Notes: generated by a model from the sequence alone, not told the origin. Shown: positions 40,071 to 49,294, numbered from the stretch's first letter. The stretch is 64,000 nt of DNA from Rhodocyclaceae bacterium (GCA_016791115.1 JAEUNL010000029.1:1-64000); one strand, 5' to 3'. Program-made: numbers and translations.

Positions 40071-40817
40071 GTGCAAGAAAAAGCGGCAATTCCCATCTCC
40101 ATCGGACACCTGAAAACCGCGTGCTCGCAGTGCAACCTTCGGGAGCTTTGCCTGCCATACGGTCTCTCCGATCCCGAACTGGACCGCCTCGACGAACTGG
40201 TCGGTACCCGGCGCAAGATCAAGCGCCACAGCCATCTTTACCGCTCCGGCGACAGCTTCGAAGCGATCTACGCCATCCGCACCGGTTTCTTCAAGACCGA
40301 CGTGCTGCTCGAAGACGGACGCGATCAGGTTACAGGCTTCCAGATGGCCGGAGAAATTCTCGGCATGGACGGCATTAGCACAGAGCACCATTCCTGCAAC
40401 GCGGTAGCGCTCGAAGACAGCGAGGTGTGCGTGATCCCGTTTGCCAAGCTCGAGGAACTCTCGCGCGAGGTTAATGCGCTGCAGCACAATTTCCACAAGG
40501 TGATGAGCCGTGAGATCGTGCGTGACCATGGCCTGATGATGCTGCTTGGCACCATGCGTGCGGAAGAACGTCTGGCCGCCTTCCTCCTCAACATGTCGCA
40601 GCGCTTCATGGCGCGCGGCTACTCGCCGCAGGAGTTCCACCTGCGCATGACACGCGAGGAGATCGGCTCCTACCTCGGTCTCAAGCTCGAAACCGTCAGC
40701 CGCGCCTTCTCCAAGTTCCAGGACGAAGGCTACATCAGCGTCCAGCAGAAGCACATCCGCATCATCGACATCCCGGGGCTGCGAAAGCTGCTCAACCCGC
40801 AAACGCCGCACTGCTGA
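40071..40817 (+). CDS. fnr: FNR-type oxygen-sensing regulator
   Basis: A 248-residue Crp/FNR regulator with a [4Fe-4S] oxygen sensor: ligands C18, C21, C27 (ACSQCNLRELCLPYG) and C109 (HHSCNAVAL). The DNA-recognition helix LGLKLETVSRAFSKFQ has the E-x2-SR set that reads TTGAT boxes. GTG at 40071, with GGGAG ten bases before it, is preferred over GTG at 40041, because the latter is part of the FNR box. It should activate hemN and probably repress itself under anoxia. Confidence 0.93.
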   Translation: MQEKAAIPISIGHLKTACSQCNLRELCLPYGLSDPELDRLDELVGTRRKIKRHSHLYRSGDSFEAIYAIRTGFFKTDVLLEDGRDQVTGFQMAGEILGMDGISTEHHSCNAVALEDSEVCVIPFAKLEELSREVNALQHNFHKVMSREIVRDHGLMMLLGTMRAEERLAAFLLNMSQRFMARGYSPQEFHLRMTREEIGSYLGLKLETVSRAFSKFQDEGYISVQQKHIRIIDIPGLRKLLNPQTPHC

Positions 40818-40818
40818 T

Positions 40819-41370
40819 CTAACCGGGGGCGCCGCTCCCGGTCGTGCGCCGCGCCGTCATCGCTGCGCCGATCGGCAACAATTTCGTTTCGTCGAGTATC
40901 CGGCGCGCCAGAGGCAGCAGTTGGTCTTCCTCGAAATCGATGTGCGCGCGGTAGAGTTCATCGAGTTCGGCCACCAGTGCCTCGTCCAGCGTGCGACCGG
41001 CACCGAGCCGGATGTCGTTCAACTGTGGGCGCAGCGCGGCCCACAGGGCGTACATGCGCGCATGTTCCGCCAGGATGCGCTCGCGTACTGCCTGCACTTC
41101 GGGCACAACGAGCGGCATCGCCCCGGCCATCAGCGCGGGCAGCAGATCGACCTCCTCGTCGTCGTGATGGTGCCGCGCCGCCGTATCGAAGTAGCGCATG
41201 ATCGCACCGGCCGCCTGCTGCGCCTGCACGTCGCTGCCGTTCTGCGCGAGATGCGGCACCAAGCGTCGCAAGGTATCGAGTTGCGCCAGCACTCTGCCGT
41301 GGCAGGCATTGAGCATGTCGATCGGTTCGTCGAAAGTCGGCGCGAGGTGCGGTATCAGGGAATCGGCCAT
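40819..41370 (-). CDS. hemerythrin HHE-domain protein
   Basis: A 183-residue four-helix protein with the hemerythrin-type ligand pattern: HGRVLAQLDTLRRL, RHHHDDEEVDLLPAL, EHARMYALWAALR and HIDFEEDQLLPLARR. It probably carries a diiron site binding O2 or NO. It is the last gene of a minus-strand set with nnrS and the sirB2-like gene, so a role in sensing or detoxifying nitric oxide is likely; YtfE-type iron donation to damaged clusters is an alternative. ATG at 41370. Confidence 0.85.
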   Translation of the reverse strand: MADSLIPHLAPTFDEPIDMLNACHGRVLAQLDTLRRLVPHLAQNGSDVQAQQAAGAIMRYFDTAARHHHDDEEVDLLPALMAGAMPLVVPEVQAVRERILAEHARMYALWAALRPQLNDIRLGAGRTLDEALVAELDELYRAHIDFEEDQLLPLARRILDETKLLPIGAAMTARRTTGSGAPG

Positions 41371-41374
41371 GCGT

Positions 41375-41770
41375 TCAGGCTCCGAACAGAGACAGGAAAC
41401 CGCGGGCGTCGCGCAGCAGCGCGACGGAGACGATGTAGCCCAGCGTGGCCAGCGCGGCACACCACGCCACAGCGCGCACCCGCAGGCTCGGGCCGCGTTT
41501 GAGGGCGATCGTGCCCAGCCCGATATAGGCGAGCAGGCCGACCACCTTCGCGGTCAACCAGCCCTGCTGCAGCGGGTACTGGCCGGACCACACCGCCAGC
41601 CCGATCGCACTGCCTAGCAGGACGGAGTCGACGGCATGGGGCGCGATCCGCACCCAGCGCGCCTTGAGGCGCGACGAGTCCAGCATCATCCACACGCCGC
41701 GCAACACGAAGCCAGCCGCGCTCAGGGCGACGCAGGTCACGTGCAGGTGCTTGAGTGCCGCGTAGCCCAT
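41375..41770 (-). CDS. SirB2-family membrane protein
   Basis: A 131-residue protein with four membrane helices (starting KHLHVTCVALSAAGFVLRGV). This is the SirB/SirB2 family, whose biochemical role is unknown. The ATG overlaps the nnrS stop (TGATG), and the hemerythrin gene starts 4 bp after its stop. The context suggests a part in respiratory nitrogen-oxide metabolism. Confidence 0.85.
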   Translation of the reverse strand: MGYAALKHLHVTCVALSAAGFVLRGVWMMLDSSRLKARWVRIAPHAVDSVLLGSAIGLAVWSGQYPLQQGWLTAKVVGLLAYIGLGTIALKRGPSLRVRAVAWCAALATLGYIVSVALLRDARGFLSLFGA

Positions 41771-42999
41771 CAACCCGGCTTGCCGTCGGCGCGCGGGCGC
41801 ACATAGATCGGAACCATCTTGATCGACCAGAAAGTGAAGATCAGCAACCAGCCGCACACCGCGGCCACCACGAGCACATTGTAGGCGCTTGCCGAGAGCT
41901 CGGCCGCCACGCGCAGCACGGCCACCGTGTGCAGGCCGACAAAAAGCCACCAGGTCACGGAATCGGCCTGCAGCTGGCGCCCGGAATGGCCAAGCGTGAC
42001 GCGGGAAACCATCGCCACCAGCAGCGATCCGAAGAAGCCGATCGACAACGCGTGCAGCGGCGCGAGCGCGAGCGCGGTGTGCCCCGCAGCGAGCAGCAGG
42101 CTTTGCACTACTGAGATCCAGAGCGCAACCGGCAGCCATAGAAAACCGAGGTGCAGCATGGCGAGCAGGCGCACGCGAAAGCTCGCGCGCAATTGCCAGC
42201 GCCAGGAGAGCCAGCTGGTCGTCACCGCGATCGGCAGGTCGCTCAGCCAGTAAAGCGCGGGAAGGTCGGCAATCTGCAGCAGCATGTGCCCGAAACTGCC
42301 GCCGAGCATCAACCACAGCGCCCAGTAGGGCCGGACCATCTCGTACTTGGGGATCACGTTGGACGAAAAGAACGGCACCATGCGATGGCACACCAGCATG
42401 AACAGCGGCGCGAGGCAGCCCCACACGCCGATCGCCTCGGCGACCCGCGGCCCCGCGCTCCATCCCCAGGCTGCGTAGGCGAACAGGCACGCCAGACCCG
42501 GCACACCGCCCAGGAGTGCCGTGCAGGCAAGCAAAGCATGGCGGCGTTCTTCGGCCGGCGCGATCGCCACCTGCCCCAGCACCAGCACGCCGACGATCCA
42601 CCCGGCCATGACCAGAACGAGCGCGGGCGCAAGCAGCGCCGGCCAAACCAGGCCGAGGTGGAACATCGCCCACCCGCCGGCAAGCAGGCCCCACGCTGCG
42701 AGGTAGGCGCGCCCGCCGACATCAGCCTGCCCCTGCCAGCGAGGCATTGCCGTCATCAGGAAACCGAAGACGAAGAACGGAAACACGCCATAGATCGCAA
42801 ACGCGCCATGCAGCCACGACGCGGGCCAGGGCGTCGCCGGCAGCGGCAACGCGCCGGTGCGGGCGACCAGCAGCCAGCCCCACCAGGCGAAAGCGAGGAT
42901 CGCCTGCAGCGCGCCGGTGAAGAACATCACGCGATGCGGCGTCGCAAAAAAGATCGGGCTAGACGGACGGGATCCGCCGAGCTGTGCGAGATTCAGCAT
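41770..42999 (-). CDS. nnrS: NnrS-family membrane protein
   Basis: A 409-residue haem/copper membrane protein of about twelve helices, linked in denitrifiers and pathogens to protection from nitric oxide. Family marks: FFATPHRVMFFTGALQAILA, HGAFAIYGVFPFFVFGFLMTAMPRW, VCHRMVPFFSSNVIP and LHALSIGFFGSLLVAMVSRVTLGHSGR (split motif with His residues). The start MLNLAQLGGSRPSS at 42999 is chosen; MERQ four codons upstream is possible. It is divergent from the DNR-type regulator gene with a 77-bp gap. Confidence 0.93.
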   Translation of the reverse strand: MLNLAQLGGSRPSSPIFFATPHRVMFFTGALQAILAFAWWGWLLVARTGALPLPATPWPASWLHGAFAIYGVFPFFVFGFLMTAMPRWQGQADVGGRAYLAAWGLLAGGWAMFHLGLVWPALLAPALVLVMAGWIVGVLVLGQVAIAPAEERRHALLACTALLGGVPGLACLFAYAAWGWSAGPRVAEAIGVWGCLAPLFMLVCHRMVPFFSSNVIPKYEMVRPYWALWLMLGGSFGHMLLQIADLPALYWLSDLPIAVTTSWLSWRWQLRASFRVRLLAMLHLGFLWLPVALWISVVQSLLLAAGHTALALAPLHALSIGFFGSLLVAMVSRVTLGHSGRQLQADSVTWWLFVGLHTVAVLRVAAELSASAYNVLVVAAVCGWLLIFTFWSIKMVPIYVRPRADGKPG

Positions 43000-43076
43000 T
43001 TGTCGCTCCATTGTGCGCCGCGCCTGATGGCGGCCGGCGCCAGCGTGTAGAATCGCAGCGCTCTGCAAGGACAACC

Positions 43077-43775
43077 ATGGCCAACGACAAGATCGACATC
43101 CCAGCTCTGCTCTCGCGCCTGCCGCTGTTTGCGGAAGTCGGCGAAGAAGCGCTTGCCCATCTTGCCGCGGCCACCCGCGAGCGGCGCCTGTCGCGCGGCG
43201 AAGTCCTGTTTCAGCGTGGCGATCCGGCGCGCGGATTCCACGTCGTGTTGAGCGGGCAGATCAAGCTCGCTTTTTCTTCCGCGCAGGGCAACGAAAAGGT
43301 GGTCGAACTCGTCGGCCCGCAGCAAAGCTTCGGCGAGGCGGTCATGTTCATGGACCGCCCCTACCCGGTGTTTGCCGAGGCGTTGACCGAGACCCTGTTG
43401 TTGACCATCGCGAAGACCGCCGTGTTCGAACTGCTCGAACGCGACCCGCTGTTCTGCCGCAGGCTGCTTGCCGGCTTGTCGATGCGCCTGCATAGCCTGG
43501 TGCGCGATGTCGAATCCTATACCCTGCGCTCCAGCACCCAGCGCCTGATCGGCTATCTGCTGCAGCATTGCGAGGCCGTCGAGTCGCAGGCGCCGGCGGG
43601 CGCGCAAACGATCGCGCTGCCAACCTCGAAGCAAGTCATCGCCTCGCGCCTGAACCTTACGCCGGAAACCCTCTCGCGCATCTTCCACGAGCTGACCGAG
43701 GCGGGGCTGATCGAGGTCCACGGCAAGCAGATCACCATTCACGACGCCGAAAGACTCTCGCGTTACGAACCCTGA
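43077..43775 (+). CDS. dnr: Crp/Fnr regulator, DNR/NNR type
   Basis: A 232-residue FNR-superfamily regulator without the N-terminal Fe-S cysteines, as in DNR/NnrR, which respond to nitric oxide through haem. The beta roll has VGPQQSFGEAVMFMDRPYPVFAEAL; the recognition helix is LNLTPETLSRIFHELTEAGL. AAGGA lies seven bases before the ATG. It is divergent from nnrS and overlaps the end of the convergent DUF2249 gene by 13 bp. No clear FNR-type box was found in the nnrS-dnr gap. Confidence 0.85.
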   Translation: MANDKIDIPALLSRLPLFAEVGEEALAHLAAATRERRLSRGEVLFQRGDPARGFHVVLSGQIKLAFSSAQGNEKVVELVGPQQSFGEAVMFMDRPYPVFAEALTETLLLTIAKTAVFELLERDPLFCRRLLAGLSMRLHSLVRDVESYTLRSSTQRLIGYLLQHCEAVESQAPAGAQTIALPTSKQVIASRLNLTPETLSRIFHELTEAGLIEVHGKQITIHDAERLSRYEP

Positions 43776-44008
43776 GCAGGGTCCGCGTGCCGGATATGGA
43801 TGGCAAAGGTGCCGTCGTCGTGCGACTCGGTCCGGTGCGTGTAGCCGTTTTCCTTGAGTATCCGGTACAGCGGCTCCGGCTGGCGGTAGAGCAGCAGCAC
43901 GATCTCGCCGCCGGGTTGCAGGTCGTCGAGCGCGTCGAGCGTTAGCTCCATGGGTTCCGGCGGCAGCAGGCCGCGGGCGTCGATCACCTTTGTGGCGTCG
44001 CTCATTCT
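43763..44008 (-). CDS. DUF2249-family protein
   Basis: An 81-residue TusA-like fold protein: VIDARGLLPPEPMELTLDALDDL and REILKENGYTH-type C-terminus (here RILKENGYTHRTE), followed by a strand with IHIRH. The usual TusA catalytic cysteine is replaced by leucine/proline context, so sulfur transfer is unlikely. DUF2249 proteins sit near nitric-oxide reductase and hemerythrin genes; the role is unknown. It is convergent with dnr. Confidence 0.8.
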   Translation of the reverse strand, partial: RMSDATKVIDARGLLPPEPMELTLDALDDLQPGGEIVLLLYRQPEPLYRILKENGYTHRTESHDDGTFAIHIRHADPAQGS

Positions 44009-44095
44009 GGAATTCCTATCGGGCTGGGGTGGGGTCATTGTTCTGGCACGGCCCGTGCCGCGCCTTGACCGCAATCAATCCAGCCGGAAACGTCC

Positions 44096-45286
44096 TCAGG
44101 CCGCGAGCGCGGCCGCAGGCTGCGGCAATCCCACCGGCATCACACCGGTAAGCAGGTAGTCGACCAGCTCGCGCACCGGACGGATCGCCGATCCGAAGGG
44201 TAGGGGCTGCTTGCCGCGGAAGAACAGACCCTTTTCATAGTCGCCGCGCACCGCGGCGGCAAGCTGGTTGTCGATGCAGAACTGGCCGAACTTGGCCAGG
44301 CCGTCGCGCAGACCGCACTGGATCAGGCAATCCCAGGCCAGCGTGCACTTGTGCTCCTTGAGCGTCGCGGCGGCCTGCAGCTTGTGCTCGCGGCGCAGGT
44401 AGTTCTCCAGCCAGGGCGTGCGCACCGCGCGCGCCGGCAAGCCGGCCACACTGGTGAACTCGACGATGTCCTCGGGCCGCGCATCGGCGAGTACGCGCTT
44501 GAATAGCTCGTGCGCATCGCCCTCTTCGGTCACCGCGAAGGCAGTGCCGAGTTGCACCGCGGATGCGCCGAGCGCCAGCACCTCGCGCGCCTGCTCATGG
44601 CTGTTGATGCCGCCGGCCGCGATCAACGGAATGCGCACCGACTCGAGACCGAGATCGCGATACACCTGCAGTATGCCCGGCAGCACCTCGTCGAAATCGA
44701 AGCGCGGATCGGTCAGATCCTCGACCTTGGCTGCCCCGAGATGGCCGCCGGCATGGCCCGGATGCTCGATCACGATGGCGTCGGGCAGGCGGTTCTTGCG
44801 CATCCACTTCTTCAGCAGCAGCGAGACGCCCCGCGCATCCGACAGGATCGGCATCAGCGCGAGGTTGGGAAAATCTGCCGCGATGTCCGGCAGGTCGAGC
44901 GGCAGGCCGGCGCCCATCACCACGGCGTCGGCCCCGGCACGGCCGGCAGTGGACACGTAGTCGACATACTGGCTCACCGCGCGCATCACATTCACCGCGA
45001 TTGCGCCGCGGCCCTGCGCAATCTCGCGCGCCATCCCGATCTCGCGCTCCAGCGCGGTGAGGTTGGCTTCCTCGATCTCCTCGCGGCTGCGTGAACGGCC
45101 GGTCGCTTCCATCAGGTCGGGATGCAGTCGGCGCAGATCGACGCTGGCGATGGTACCGACTGCGCCCAGCGCCGCAACGCTGCCCGCCAGACGATGCGCC
45201 GACACGCCGACGCCCATGCCGCCTTGCACGATGGGAAGCAGGCTGCGACCGCGCAGGTTGAAGCTCGGCAGTGGAGAACGTCGCAT
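44096..45286 (-). CDS. nitronate monooxygenase family protein
   Basis: A 396-residue FMN TIM-barrel enzyme of the NMO/2-nitropropane-dioxygenase family. Marks: LLPIVQGGMGVGVSAHRLAG, VVMGAGLPLDLP, VIEHPGHAGGHLGAAKVEDL (with the HxGG type site), PLIAAGGINSHEQAREVLALGASAVQLGTAF (in parts). Substrates could be alkyl nitronates or the enoyl-type compounds used by FabK-like relatives. The start MRRSPLPSFNLRG at 45286. The 302-bp region upstream has no gene. Confidence 0.9.
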   Translation of the reverse strand: MRRSPLPSFNLRGRSLLPIVQGGMGVGVSAHRLAGSVAALGAVGTIASVDLRRLHPDLMEATGRSRSREEIEEANLTALEREIGMAREIAQGRGAIAVNVMRAVSQYVDYVSTAGRAGADAVVMGAGLPLDLPDIAADFPNLALMPILSDARGVSLLLKKWMRKNRLPDAIVIEHPGHAGGHLGAAKVEDLTDPRFDFDEVLPGILQVYRDLGLESVRIPLIAAGGINSHEQAREVLALGASAVQLGTAFAVTEEGDAHELFKRVLADARPEDIVEFTSVAGLPARAVRTPWLENYLRREHKLQAAATLKEHKCTLAWDCLIQCGLRDGLAKFGQFCIDNQLAAAVRGDYEKGLFFRGKQPLPFGSAIRPVRELVDYLLTGVMPVGLPQPAAALAA

Positions 45287-45588
45287 GGATCCGATCCTGG
45301 CACAGTAGTGGAAGGCTGGAGGATACAGCCAAAGTACCTTCGGGCCTTGACGTGGCGCAAGGCCGGGTCGATTCAGGGCGGCGGCGGCGCCCGCCGGCGA
45401 ACTGCGCGCCACCTACAACCCTAGCTGGAAGGCGCTTCACAGCTTGTTCGGCAGCCAGGCTGCCCCGTGATCGCCGATCCGCGCGCCTTACAGGGCACGA
45501 ACCTCTGAAATTACCGATCCATGCGGGTTTCCGGCCACCTCGCTCGAAGTCAGGCACCGGAACGCACCCACATCTCCGCCGTCCGGCA
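45287..45588. other. 302-bp region without a gene
   Basis: Between the ATP-grasp gene stop and the nitronate monooxygenase start, both on the minus strand. No gene, clear terminator or promoter can be assigned. It presumably contains the nitronate monooxygenase promoter and the end of the OGT operon. Confidence 0.5.
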
Positions 45589-46704
45589 TCAATCGTGCGC
45601 CACGCGCCAGTGGCCTATCTCGCGCAGTCGATCGGCCTGTTCCGCGTCGACCATGCGGGTGAGCGGCACCCGCACCGCCACCGCGACACCAGGCGTAGGC
45701 GCAGCGGGTAGCGCCGCGCCGCAGAAGGCCGCCAGGCCGATGCCGACCTCGTCGTAGCCCAGCAGCGCGCGTGCGGCGGTGGCGCCGGTGTAGCGGCCAT
45801 TGAATTCGTAGATGGCGAGTTCGCCGTCGGGCGCGCGCTGGCACTGGATGTTCAGCGGGCCGCGCCAGTCTTCGCCCGCGAATGCCGCGGCGCACCGGCG
45901 CCCGAGTTCTTCCAGCGCGGCATCGGCGTCGAGTTCGATGCGCTCGCTGCGGCCTTGGCGCATGATGTTGCGGGTAGCGCACAGGCCCGCCAGGCTGCCG
46001 TCCGGTGCGATGAACGCCTGGATGGAAAGCTTGACCGCCTCGAAGGTGTGAAACAGCGGCATGCCCTCCTCGGCCATTTGCCGGACGCGGCGCATCACGT
46101 CGTGCGGATCGCCGAGATAGCGCTGCAGCACGTAGTCGGGGCGCCCGGCAACCCGCTCGAGCTGCGCCTGGTCGAGCACCAGGAACACGCCGCGCGAGGC
46201 AAACCCCTGCCGCGGCTTGGCGACCAGCGGCATGCCCTGTGTCGCAGCAAAATCTCGCAATGCCCTCTGCGGGCCCGCAGCATCGATCGTTGGCGCGTAC
46301 GGGAGGCGATGGCGGCTACTCAGGGCCGCGCTCTCCAGCTTGTCGAGCATCGCCTGCGCGGTCGCGCGCGACCCGCAAAGCAGCCTGGGCGCGACTGCCG
46401 GGCACGATTCTGCGAACGCGGCGAGAAAGGCCACGTCGTCGTCGCGACAGGGAATTACCAGTTGCGGATCGACCTGCTCCAGCACTTCGACGAAGCGCCG
46501 TGCAAAGGCCTCGCGATCGTCGCGCAGGTTGCCGCAGAGATACGCCTCGTCGAAATCGGACAATGCGGGTTCCGCGGCCACGCTGTTCATCGCGGCAAGC
46601 CACACGCCGGCGCGCCGCCCCTGCAGCGCGGCGACCACGTTCTGACCCACCAGGCTGGCGCCCGAAAGCAGCAGCAGGCGAACCGGTTGCATGCGCGGAC
46701 TCAT
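45589..46704 (-). CDS. ATP-grasp family ligase-like protein
   Basis: A 371-residue ATP-grasp protein. The N-terminal Rossmann-like part (LLLLSGASLVGQNVVAALQGRR; VIPCRDDDVAFLAAF) precedes the ATP-binding central region (MPLVAKPRQGFASRGVFLVLD; DYVLQRYLGD) and the Mg-binding end (GPLNIQCQRAPDGELAIYEFNGRYTG split, with N-x-Q and E-x-N). CarB/PylC-like. It would join a carboxylate to an amine or other group. The ATG overlaps the MmgE/PrpD stop as ATGA; last gene of the OGT operon. The substrate is unknown. Confidence 0.88.
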   Translation of the reverse strand: MSPRMQPVRLLLLSGASLVGQNVVAALQGRRAGVWLAAMNSVAAEPALSDFDEAYLCGNLRDDREAFARRFVEVLEQVDPQLVIPCRDDDVAFLAAFAESCPAVAPRLLCGSRATAQAMLDKLESAALSSRHRLPYAPTIDAAGPQRALRDFAATQGMPLVAKPRQGFASRGVFLVLDQAQLERVAGRPDYVLQRYLGDPHDVMRRVRQMAEEGMPLFHTFEAVKLSIQAFIAPDGSLAGLCATRNIMRQGRSERIELDADAALEELGRRCAAAFAGEDWRGPLNIQCQRAPDGELAIYEFNGRYTGATAARALLGYDEVGIGLAAFCGAALPAAPTPGVAVAVRVPLTRMVDAEQADRLREIGHWRVAHD

Positions 46705-48125
46705 TGGCCGCCCGGCTCCTGCGGCACCGTGCACCTCGCGAAAAGCGACGTCAGTTCGCGGATGTCGGCCAGGCGATCGAGCGACCGCGCGGTGTCGAGC
46801 AGGCGCTGTGCGGCCGCGCGCGGCTGGGCGCGATCGCTCATGCGCCAGAACTTGGCTTCCAGTTCGCCGTCGTCGAGCGGATTGAGCGGATGCCCCTTCG
46901 GCGGTCCCGACTGGCGCACCAGGCGGCGACCGTCCCTGAGCACCAGTTCCACCCGCGAAGGCCAGCGCGGCAGTTCGCCGGCATGCTCGCGCGTCAGCTC
47001 GGGGTCCTCCCGGACCACGATTTTCTGCATCAGCGGCCGCAGCGCGGGATCGGCGATGCGCGCCGCGGCGAAACTGTCCACCGTCAGTTCGCCATCGACG
47101 AGCGCGACGGCGACCAGGTAGGCCATGCTGTGGTCGGCCAGTTCGCGCGTGACCGGATTCCACTTCTCGTCGTGGTCGCCAGCGCCCCCGCCGATCGCAT
47201 GCCAGCCCCCCCAGTGCAGCGACACGGTCACCTGCTCGATATCCTGCGGCGCAATGCCTTCGCGCAGCGACAGCACGGACTCGAGTGGCCCCTGCGCGTT
47301 GTAGTCGGCGGGAAAGAATTTCAGTCCGGTCGACTCGATCGCGCTCAGCCCGTTGCGCGCCTGGCCAATCGTGGAAAGGTCGAGCGGCGCCAGATCCAGC
47401 ATCTGGCAAAAGCCGCCCAGCCCCTCGAACGGGCGGGCCGGGCCGGTCAGTCCCTGCTCGGCAAGGCGCGCGGCGAATGCGGCGTTCATCACCCCGTGCG
47501 CGGTGGCGCAACCCTTCCAGTCCGAGATGATCCCGGTGCGCGTGGCACGCAGCGGAACATTGGGCGTCAACGCCAGCGCAATCGCATTCGCCATGCGCGG
47601 CAGATCGAGGCCAAGCACCACGCCGGCCCCGGCGGCGGCGCCGAGCGTCGCGTAGATCTGGTCGACATGCTTGCCGCGCAGGATGTTGCCGTGCAGGCCA
47701 CCGCGGCGAATCGCCGCATAGGTTTCGTAGGCCGCATGGATCGCCCGCACCACCGTCCTGCCGTCGGCGCGCCGTATCTCCGCCAGCGCGAGGATCGCCG
47801 CGATCATGTCGCTCGGATGGCCGCCGTTGCCGGTGTCGTTGTAGTCGAGGTAGCGCACCATCACCGTGTTGGCGAACGCAGCGTATTCGGGCGTCGTCGG
47901 CTGCGCCAGCCCGAATACCGTTGCGCCTTCGTCGACCGCTGCCGTTGCAGCGATCGCGCGCGCAACACGCGCCGGCCGCGAATCGAGCGCCCCGAGCGCA
48001 CAGGCAACCGAATCGACCAGATGCCGTGCGGTGTCACGCATCGAGCGCTCGGGGATGGACCCATCCTCCAGCGAGCACACATACTCGGCAATGGCGCGCG
48101 TCGGTCCGTCCATCTCGGCGATCAT
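46701..48125 (-). CDS. MmgE/PrpD-family protein
   Basis: A 474-residue protein of the 2-methylcitrate dehydratase/cis-aconitate decarboxylase-like fold. Marks: TARHLVDSVACALGALDSRPAR, VRYLDYNDTGNGGHPSDMIAA (with the conserved D-x2-D and H-P-S-D), KGCATAHGVMNAAFAARLAEQG, and LKFFPADYNAQGP. True 2-methylcitrate dehydratases sit with prpBC, which are absent here. So it probably dehydrates, decarboxylates or epimerises a different acid. It is coupled by ATGA at both ends to DegT (upstream) and ATP-grasp (downstream). Confidence 0.9.
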   Translation of the reverse strand: MIAEMDGPTRAIAEYVCSLEDGSIPERSMRDTARHLVDSVACALGALDSRPARVARAIAATAAVDEGATVFGLAQPTTPEYAAFANTVMVRYLDYNDTGNGGHPSDMIAAILALAEIRRADGRTVVRAIHAAYETYAAIRRGGLHGNILRGKHVDQIYATLGAAAGAGVVLGLDLPRMANAIALALTPNVPLRATRTGIISDWKGCATAHGVMNAAFAARLAEQGLTGPARPFEGLGGFCQMLDLAPLDLSTIGQARNGLSAIESTGLKFFPADYNAQGPLESVLSLREGIAPQDIEQVTVSLHWGGWHAIGGGAGDHDEKWNPVTRELADHSMAYLVAVALVDGELTVDSFAAARIADPALRPLMQKIVVREDPELTREHAGELPRWPSRVELVLRDGRRLVRQSGPPKGHPLNPLDDGELEAKFWRMSDRAQPRAAAQRLLDTARSLDRLADIRELTSLFARCTVPQEPGGQ

Positions 48126-49294
48126 GTGGCGGCCGATGCAGCGCGAGGCACCACCCGATCGCTGGCGGCCACCTTCGGCGCACGTGCCGCCGCCGCGCGC
48201 ACTGCCCCGACCACGCGTTCGCAATCGCCGGCCGTCATGCCGGCGAAAATCGGCAGGCAAAGCACGGCATCGGCGGCCGCCCTTGCAAACGGGAGATGCG
48301 CCGCGCCCGATGCATTCCGGTACATGCTGAAATCGCTGATCAGCGGATGGAAATAGCGACGCGCATAAATCTCATGCTCGCGCAGATGGCGGTACAACCC
48401 GTCGCGATCAAGCGGAAATGCCGCTTTGACGAAAATCGGAAAGTAGGCGTGATTCGGTCGCGCGACGCCCGCCATGTCGGCCGGCAGTTCGACGCCGGAA
48501 ATGCCCGCAAGTCCTTCCCGGTATCGTTGCGCGATCTCCGCCCGCGCCGCGATTTCGCCGTCGATGCGGCCCAGCAGATGGCAGCCGAATGCCGCCTGAA
48601 ACTCGTTCATCTTCGCGTTGATGCCGGTTTCGATCACCTCGGTCTCGCCCTTGAAACCGAAGTTCTTCAACAGGTCGACCTTTTCCTTCATCGCCCTATC
48701 GTGGCAGACGATGGCGCCGCCTTCGAAAGTGTGAAAGACCTTGGTGGCGTGAAAGCTCATGACCGACAAGTGGCCGGACCGCAACAGGTTGCCGCCATTC
48801 GTCCGCACACCGAAAGCGTGAGCGGCATCGTAGATCAGGCGCAGGCCGCGCGCGTCGGCGAGCATCTCCAAAGCCCCAGTGTCGCAAGGACGCCCATAGA
48901 CGTGCACCGGCAGGATCGCCCGCGTGCGCGGCGTGATCGCCGCTTCGACGGCCACCGGGTCGAGGCCGAAGCTGTGCGCATCGATGTCGGCGAACACCGG
49001 CGTGCATCCGCTCCAGCGCAACACGTGAGAGGTGGCGACGAACGAGTAGGGCGTAGTGATCACCTCGCCGTCGACACCCAACGCCCGCAGCGCCACCAGC
49101 AGGGCGAGCGTACCGTTCGCGAACAGGCTGACATGAGGCACGTCGAGGTAGGCGGCGAGTTCCGCCTCCAGCCGCTTGTGGAACGGGCCGCCGTTGGCGA
49201 CGCGCGCCGACGCCCACACCTCGCGCAGCAACGGCTCGAATTCCTCGAACGGCGGCAGCGAAGGCCGCGTGACATAGAGCGGGGCAAGGCTCAT
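48122..49294 (-). CDS. DegT/DnrJ/EryC1-family aminotransferase
   Basis: A 390-residue PLP enzyme usually transferring an amino group onto keto-sugars. Marks: NGTLALLVALRALGVDGEVI, PVHVYGRPCDTGALEMLA, DAAHAFGV, the PLP lysine in SFHATKVFHTFEGGAIV, and FNEF-like AKMNEFQAAFGCHLL. The closest functional analogues are FdtB/QdtB/WecE-type sugar aminotransferases. ATG overlaps the TPR gene stop (ATGA); the next gene also starts by ATGA. In this operon it probably makes the amino group that an ATP-grasp enzyme could then acylate. Confidence 0.92.
   Translation of the reverse strand: MSLAPLYVTRPSLPPFEEFEPLLREVWASARVANGGPFHKRLEAELAAYLDVPHVSLFANGTLALLVALRALGVDGEVITTPYSFVATSHVLRWSGCTPVFADIDAHSFGLDPVAVEAAITPRTRAILPVHVYGRPCDTGALEMLADARGLRLIYDAAHAFGVRTNGGNLLRSGHLSVMSFHATKVFHTFEGGAIVCHDRAMKEKVDLLKNFGFKGETEVIETGINAKMNEFQAAFGCHLLGRIDGEIAARAEIAQRYREGLAGISGVELPADMAGVARPNHAYFPIFVKAAFPLDRDGLYRHLREHEIYARRYFHPLISDFSMYRNASGAAHLPFARAAADAVLCLPIFAGMTAGDCERVVGAVRAAAARAPKVAASDRVVPRAASAAT

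Noticed and set aside
46239..48356. 705-residue plus-strand open frame
   Set aside because: Shadow of the MmgE/PrpD and ATP-grasp genes, both of which have conserved motifs and ATGA coupling.
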